Assembly (NCBI RefSeq): GCF_904067045.1 | Contig: NZ_CAJFDC010000010.1 | Span: 211,001 to 275,000 of the forward strand | DNA: 64,000 nucleotides | Direction: 5' to 3' | Source: Pseudomonas sp. FEN | GTDB lineage: Bacteria > Pseudomonadota > Gammaproteobacteria > Pseudomonadales > Pseudomonadaceae | In this document: piece after piece, positions 63,808 through 64,000 of the stretch | How positions within the stretch are numbered: position 1 is the first letter of the stretch | Layout of the letters: every line of letters begins with the position of its first letter | The notes under the pieces: model-generated | Database searches by the model: none | What the model was told of the DNA's origin: nothing | The model's input: only the letters and a program-made list of their open reading frames with translations | Made by a program: the position numbers and the translations under genes

Positions 63808-64000
63808 TACCATCCCTATCTCTGCCCCCGGATCAACTTGTCCGGTTTGGCTTTTTTCGTGCCGGCCTGATTCTTCCTTGAGGCCCCTGTCCAAAATTTC
63901 CAAGGCTGGCATTGAGTTAGGTATAAACATGTCCTATTTGTGCGGCAAATACCAGAGCTGACACACACTCTGTTTCAATCGACGGCGATGGGCGGTGCGG
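63808..64000. other. Window end, no gene seen
   Basis: The last 193 bases hold the promoter side of the lipoprotein gene and no recognisable reading frame. A gene may begin beyond the window. Confidence 0.5.

Overview
The window is high-GC, densely coded chromosomal DNA from a Pseudomonas, most likely of the P. fluorescens group. The genus call rests on the liu leucine-catabolism genes with LiuR-type palindromes, tamAB, an msuEDC-sfnR methanesulfonate operon, a SoxR-controlled monooxygenase, ANR/FNR boxes, and many REP doublets (REPINs) of the 'GGAGCCAGCTTGCTGGCGAT' and 'GTGGCGAGCGGGCTTGCCCG' types. No rRNA, tRNA, CRISPR array, insertion sequence or prophage was seen.

Layout. 0-8.7 kb: leucine/isovalerate catabolism on the minus strand (liuR, liuE, liuA and the start of liuB), split by a 1.66-kaa protein with a DUF6543/toxin-like N-terminus, leucine-rich repeats and a NEL-type E3 ubiquitin ligase domain, plus about 750 bp of AT-richer non-coding DNA. 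8.8-28 kb: mostly housekeeping and metabolic genes. These are a LysR/acyl-CoA dehydrogenase pair, a PstS-OmpA hybrid, xthA, tamA-tamB, an aldo/keto reductase with a LysR regulator, small membrane proteins and lipoproteins, a nitrilase, an OmpA protein beside a helix-hairpin-helix membrane protein, and zapE.

28-38.3 kb: a low-oxygen/stress island. It has four two-domain universal stress proteins, an FNR-type Fe-S regulator, a GNAT protein, an MgtC/DUF4010 membrane protein, a zinc alcohol dehydrogenase and an ArcD-like antiporter. Seven TTGAN-N4-NTCAA boxes lie in its promoters, so it reads as one ANR/FNR regulon.

39-44.1 kb: a second giant DUF6543 protein (1604 aa) with a coiled-coil C-terminus of unknown function, followed by a decayed fragment of a related gene. 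44.2-49.4 kb: the translationally coupled gnd-zwf-HAD operon, a dienoyl-CoA isomerase-like protein and nudC.

49.5-61.4 kb: an organosulfur scavenging region. sfnB and sfnG are divergent, two TauE/SafE-family permeases flank them, and msuEDC-sfnR forms an operon. sigma-54 promoters with the correct GG-N10-GC spacing precede both sfnG and msuE. soxR and its divergent target sit within this region. The last 3 kb hold a second-type cysteine desulfurase, aminopeptidase P and two small lipoproteins.

The parts that look accessory or least described are the two DUF6543 giants, the DUF6543 remnant, and the FNR/USP island.
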